64,000 nucleotides of DNA. Origin: Polychytrium aggregatum (lineage: Eukaryota; Chytridiomycota; Chytridiomycetes; Polychytriales). Numbering within the stretch: position 1 is the stretch's first letter; the number at the start of each line of letters is the position of its first letter. Below, in pieces: positions 60,494 through 64,000 of this stretch. The notes under the pieces were generated by a model, which saw only the letters and a list, made by a program, of their open reading frames with translations, was not told where the DNA came from and ran no database searches. The translations under genes were made by a program, and so were the position numbers. The stretch lies in the NCBI RefSeq assembly GCF_025602895.1, contig NW_026516232.1, positions 372,001 to 436,000 on the forward strand. Direction: 5' to 3'.

Positions 60494-63400
60494 CTATCTC
60501 CTCCTTAAACTACGGCGTGTTCCATCTTGAGTTCTCCTGGGGCCAGGCTTGTCTGGGTAGCGTCGGTGGTACTCCGCGGCCACCGTTGGGGCAAAGACAA
60601 TGTCGGCGGGCTCCCAACTTCGATCGGTGACCGGGTAGCCTTTCCAATCGATGAGATAGTGCAGCTTCCCGCGCACGAACTTGGAGTCTAAGATCTCTTC
60701 GACCTCCCACTCCAAGTTCCCATCGATGACCACCGCAGGGGGCGGCGCTTGCACCCGACCCGGAAGCGAGTTCTTCTTGTAGGGCTCAAGAAGAGACACA
60801 TGGAACACCGGGTGCACCTTTATGTCCTTTGGCAAGTCCAGGCGGAAAGCCAATGTCCCGACGGCCTCGAGGATGGTGAATGGTCCAATCCTCTGGTAAT
60901 CCAGCTTCTTGCTTGGGCGAGTGGTGCTGATGTTACGAGTCAGCACCCAGACTTGATCGCCCGGACGCAAGTCGGGAGCCTGGGACCTCCGGAGATCTGA
61001 GAAGTGCTTGTAGTCAGACTTTGCCTTCTCAAGATTCTCCTTCAACAGTGCCAGGTTCCGCTGGAGATGTTCAACCCTCTCCGTGGCAGAGGGAACATCA
61101 GGGCCGCCAGCGACAACGGGGACTTCGAACCTTGGGTGGAACCCATAGGTTGCCAAGAATGGCGAGGCATGTGTTGACGAGTTCTCGAGGTTATTGTAAG
61201 AGAACTCGGCCAACGGCAGCAGCTCGGCCCAGTCATCTTGCTGATACGACGTGTAACAGCGCAGGTATTGGTTGATGACCTGGTTGACCCTCTCAGTCTG
61301 TCCATCGGTCTGGGGATGGAAGGCCGTGGACAGACTGGTTTGGATCCCGAGCTGCGTGCAGAGTGCCTTCCAGAACCGAGAGGTGAACTGACTTCCTCGG
61401 TCTGAAACCACTGTGTCGGGGAGGCCATGGAGACGAAAGACATTGTCGAGGAACAGTGACGCAGTCTCCTCCGCCGACGGCAGTGAACGCCAGGACATAA
61501 AGTGTGCCATCTTTGTGAGGCTGCATACCACCACAAAGATGCAGGTGTGACCCTTGGACTTTGGCAGATCAGTGATAAAGTCCATGGTCAGTGTCCCCCA
61601 GGGTCGATCGGCTGTCTGGAGTGGCAACAGGAACCCAAACGGCTTGTGTCGCGGAGCTTTCGAGCGTGCACAGGTGTCGCACGTCGAGACGTACTCTTTG
61701 ACATCTTTCCGATAGGTTTGCCACCAAAACTGTCGCGATACCAGAGCCAGAGTCCGTCGGATGCCTGGATGACCCACAGCGACTGGGTCATGGCACGACT
61801 TGAGCGCCGGAACTCGGCACGACTCTGGGACCACAATCCTGTTCTGGAAGGTGAGGTACTGGCCATTCCAGACGAACTTCGGGTCACGACGGTATTTGTC
61901 TAGACCGGGATCCCGAGCCTGCTCTTCGGCTATGAGCTGCAGCAAATCCACAGGGTCACTGCGACTTGCAACCGAAGAGCGGGCGTCTCTGCTTCGGAGC
62001 ACGCGTATCACCGCGGCAGGATCGAGAAGCAGAGGCGGATCCCTCGACACGGAGGCCGACGAAGGGATGTAGTCCGAGCGACGAGACAGGGCATCGGCCT
62101 TGCCGTTCCTCGCACCAGGACGGTACTGGATGCGGATGTCGAACCGAGACAAGAACTGGGACCACCGTGCATGACGCTGGTTTAGGATGCGAGCCGTTGC
62201 CAGGTACTCCAAGTTCTTGTGATCGGTCAGAACGGCAACGGGATGCTGGGCGCCTTCGAGGTAGTGTCGCCACGCCTCGAAAGCCTCCTTGATCGCCAAC
62301 AGCTCTTTCTCGTATATGCTGTAGTTACGTTCAGCATTCGAGAGTGTCCGCGAATGGAACGAGCAAGGATGAAGGCGATCATCAGCACCCCGCTGGGAGA
62401 GCACGCATCCAAGCGCAAAGTCCGACGCATCTGACTCTACGACGAACGGCTTGGATGGGTCCGGATGCACCAGAACGGGCTCCGAAACGAAGGCATCCTT
62501 CAAGGATCTGAATGCTTTATCGGCTTCGCGGGACCACTGGAAGCCATGCGTCTTCCGGAAGAGCCGAGTCATGGGCCCCGCGATCTTTGCGTATCCATCG
62601 ATGAAGCGTCGATAGAAGTTCGCAAACCCGACAAAGGATCGAAGATCCGAGATGTTGCGCGGTATGGGCCAATCCAAGATCGCAGAGAGCTTGGATCGCT
62701 CCATACCGATGCCCTCGGGCGAGACCATGAAACCAAGGAACGAGACCGAGGTTTTGGAGAACTCGCACTTCTCCAGCTTGCAATACAGCTTTGCAGCTCG
62801 GAGCTTCGAGAGGACCTGCTTGACGTGCTCTACATGCTGCGACGGATCAGCACTGTAGATCAAGATATCGTCAAGATACGCAATTGCGAACTGGTCCAAC
62901 TCGGTGCGCAGGACGTCGTTGATGAAGTGCTGGAACGTCGCTGGCGCGTTGGTGAGCCCAAAGGGCATCACCAAGTACTCGAAGTGCCCATATCGAGTAC
63001 GGAAAGCTGTCTTCCACTCGTCCCCGGAGCGGATGCGCAGCAGATTGTAGGCTCCACGAAGGTCCAGCTTAGTGAACACCTTCGCGCCTCGAAGTCGGTC
63101 CAGCAGCTCGCCGATCAGCGGTAAAGGGTAACGGTTCTTTACCGTGATACCGTTCAGTGCGCGGTAGTCAACGCAAAGACGAAGTGAGCCGTCCTTCTTC
63201 TTGACGAAGAGGATTGGTGAGCCTGCTGGGGACGACGAAGGACGAACGAATCCCTTGGCAAGATTCTCGTCGAGATAGTCACGCAGAGCGTGAAGTTCGG
63301 GCTCGGACAGTGAGTACAGAGGCCCGAACTTTGGCGACTTGCCCGGCTCCAAGTCAATGGGGCAGTCATAAGGGCGATGCGGAGGCAAGGAGTCAGCTTC

Positions 63401-64000
63401 CTGTTTAGAGAAAACAGACAGGAAGTCCTTGTACTCCGCAGGCACTTCGACAGTCGCAGTGCTCGGCTCGTCAGTGGGCAGGACATGGACCTGAAAGATG
63501 GTCAGGGGTTGCGTTCCATGCCTGCATGCATCCAAAGACTCGCGCATCGAGCGGTAATCAATGCTGCAGACGCGGAGAGGAGCGTCCGAGCTGAGAGGAG
63601 GGGCGTGGACAAGGTCAGAATAATGTTCGACGGTTACTTTATTCTGAACAATGTCCGAAGAACAAACAACAGGAGGAGGTACATCAAGGAGGGAAAGAGA
63701 ACTGACAACAGAAGAAGGGGTTTGGGAAGAGCGAAGGGGTTCGGGAGGAACAAGACAAGAAGGGGAAGACGAAGGTGGGAGCGTAGGAGAGGAGCTTAGA
63801 TCAATCAAAGGAGTGGAATCATCAAGAAGGGGAGTGACATTGGAGGAAGTGGAGCAAGACGAAAGAGAAGTAGTGCATGGAGAGGGGTCGGAATCAACAG
63901 AAGGAGGGAGACAAAGAAGACCGCGAGACCAGACAATCTTGGGCTCGGCGGTGCGCAACCAAGGAAAGCCAAGGATAAGTGGTTGATGTGGAGACCTGAT
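60494..64000 (-). CDS. pol: A4 pol polyprotein, partial at window edge
   Basis: The frame is open to the window edge and covers the linker, RT with YLDD, RNase H, integrase and chromodomain as in A1. The protease and the N-terminus lie beyond position 64000. Confidence 0.92.
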   Translation of the reverse strand: MRSPHQPLILGFPWLRTAEPKIVWSRGLLCLPPSVDSDPSPCTTSLSSCSTSSNVTPLLDDSTPLIDLSSSPTLPPSSSPSCLVPPEPLRSSQTPSSVVSSLSLLDVPPPVVCSSDIVQNKVTVEHYSDLVHAPPLSSDAPLRVCSIDYRSMRESLDACRHGTQPLTIFQVHVLPTDEPSTATVEVPAEYKDFLSVFSKQEADSLPPHRPYDCPIDLEPGKSPKFGPLYSLSEPELHALRDYLDENLAKGFVRPSSSPAGSPILFVKKKDGSLRLCVDYRALNGITVKNRYPLPLIGELLDRLRGAKVFTKLDLRGAYNLLRIRSGDEWKTAFRTRYGHFEYLVMPFGLTNAPATFQHFINDVLRTELDQFAIAYLDDILIYSADPSQHVEHVKQVLSKLRAAKLYCKLEKCEFSKTSVSFLGFMVSPEGIGMERSKLSAILDWPIPRNISDLRSFVGFANFYRRFIDGYAKIAGPMTRLFRKTHGFQWSREADKAFRSLKDAFVSEPVLVHPDPSKPFVVESDASDFALGCVLSQRGADDRLHPCSFHSRTLSNAERNYSIYEKELLAIKEAFEAWRHYLEGAQHPVAVLTDHKNLEYLATARILNQRHARWSQFLSRFDIRIQYRPGARNGKADALSRRSDYIPSSASVSRDPPLLLDPAAVIRVLRSRDARSSVASRSDPVDLLQLIAEEQARDPGLDKYRRDPKFVWNGQYLTFQNRIVVPESCRVPALKSCHDPVAVGHPGIRRTLALVSRQFWWQTYRKDVKEYVSTCDTCARSKAPRHKPFGFLLPLQTADRPWGTLTMDFITDLPKSKGHTCIFVVVCSLTKMAHFMSWRSLPSAEETASLFLDNVFRLHGLPDTVVSDRGSQFTSRFWKALCTQLGIQTSLSTAFHPQTDGQTERVNQVINQYLRCYTSYQQDDWAELLPLAEFSYNNLENSSTHASPFLATYGFHPRFEVPVVAGGPDVPSATERVEHLQRNLALLKENLEKAKSDYKHFSDLRRSQAPDLRPGDQVWVLTRNISTTRPSKKLDYQRIGPFTILEAVGTLAFRLDLPKDIKVHPVFHVSLLEPYKKNSLPGRVQAPPPAVVIDGNLEWEVEEILDSKFVRGKLHYLIDWKGYPVTDRSWEPADIVFAPTVAAEYHRRYPDKPGPRRTQDGTRRSLRRR

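Larger units (their letters stand above)
60075..64000 (-). mobile_element. Family A chromovirus (copy A4), cut by window edge
   Basis: A 419-bp 3' LTR (60075-60493) and most of pol, nearly identical to A1-A3, with one base difference noticed near 60667. The left flank is GGTGT; the right flank is outside the window. The visible part looks whole. Confidence 0.94.

Noticed and set aside
3232-64000. An envelope-like gene that would make any element a retrovirus
   Set aside because: No open frame or gap of adequate size lies between pol and the 3' LTR in any family; pol ends 0 to about 30 bp before the LTR.
1-64000. Host genes, tRNA or rRNA genes
   Set aside because: Every stretch is accounted for by LTR elements except 20483-20674, and no tRNA or rRNA-like sequence was recognised by eye. 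A covariance-model search would be the decisive test.

Overview
The window is a pile of nested Ty3/gypsy LTR retrotransposons of the chromovirus type (pol ends in a chromodomain). I found no host gene, tRNA, rRNA, CRISPR array or DNA transposon. The GC-rich sequence and several co-existing chromovirus families suggest a fungus, probably a basidiomycete. Dense nests of chromodomain elements are typical of fungal centromeres or other heterochromatin. Both points are inference. Families are named A to G here for convenience only.

Left block (1-20482). This holds families A and B: a broken B copy on + (1-1755), an A pol fragment on + (1756-2717), a B copy on - (2718-20013) that carries two full A copies (A1 2813-8887, A2 13008-19082), and a B 3' end on + (20014-20482). 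LTR edges are exact, but none of the three elements with both edges visible (B-b, A1, A2) has matching target-site duplications. The block has therefore been reshuffled by recombination or is mis-assembled.

Central block (20675-58488). One element, F, is bounded by 301-bp LTRs with a CGAGG duplication and has been expanded to about 38 kb by later insertions. Its leader carries about 13 copies of a 71-bp tandem repeat, and two elements landed in that array. C2 (21468-39995) itself holds A3 (24689-30763) and B1 (33185-38651). D (40442-53192) holds C1 (46632-52973) inside its 3' LTR. All six of these insertions, and F itself, have perfect 5-bp target duplications, so the order of events is readable: F into G; C2 and D into F; A3 and B1 into C2; C1 into D. 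LTR pairs look identical by eye, which suggests one recent burst.

Right block (58489-64000). This holds the 3' LTR and pol end of G (-), interrupted by A4 (60075 to beyond the window).

Two first-strand priming modes can be read. B and F have a site matching an initiator-type tRNA directly after the LTR. A, C and D instead have a site complementary to the predicted 5' end of their own RNA, which begins exactly 30 nt after a TATAAATAG-like box in all three families. This is the self-priming scheme known from Tf1/sushi elements.
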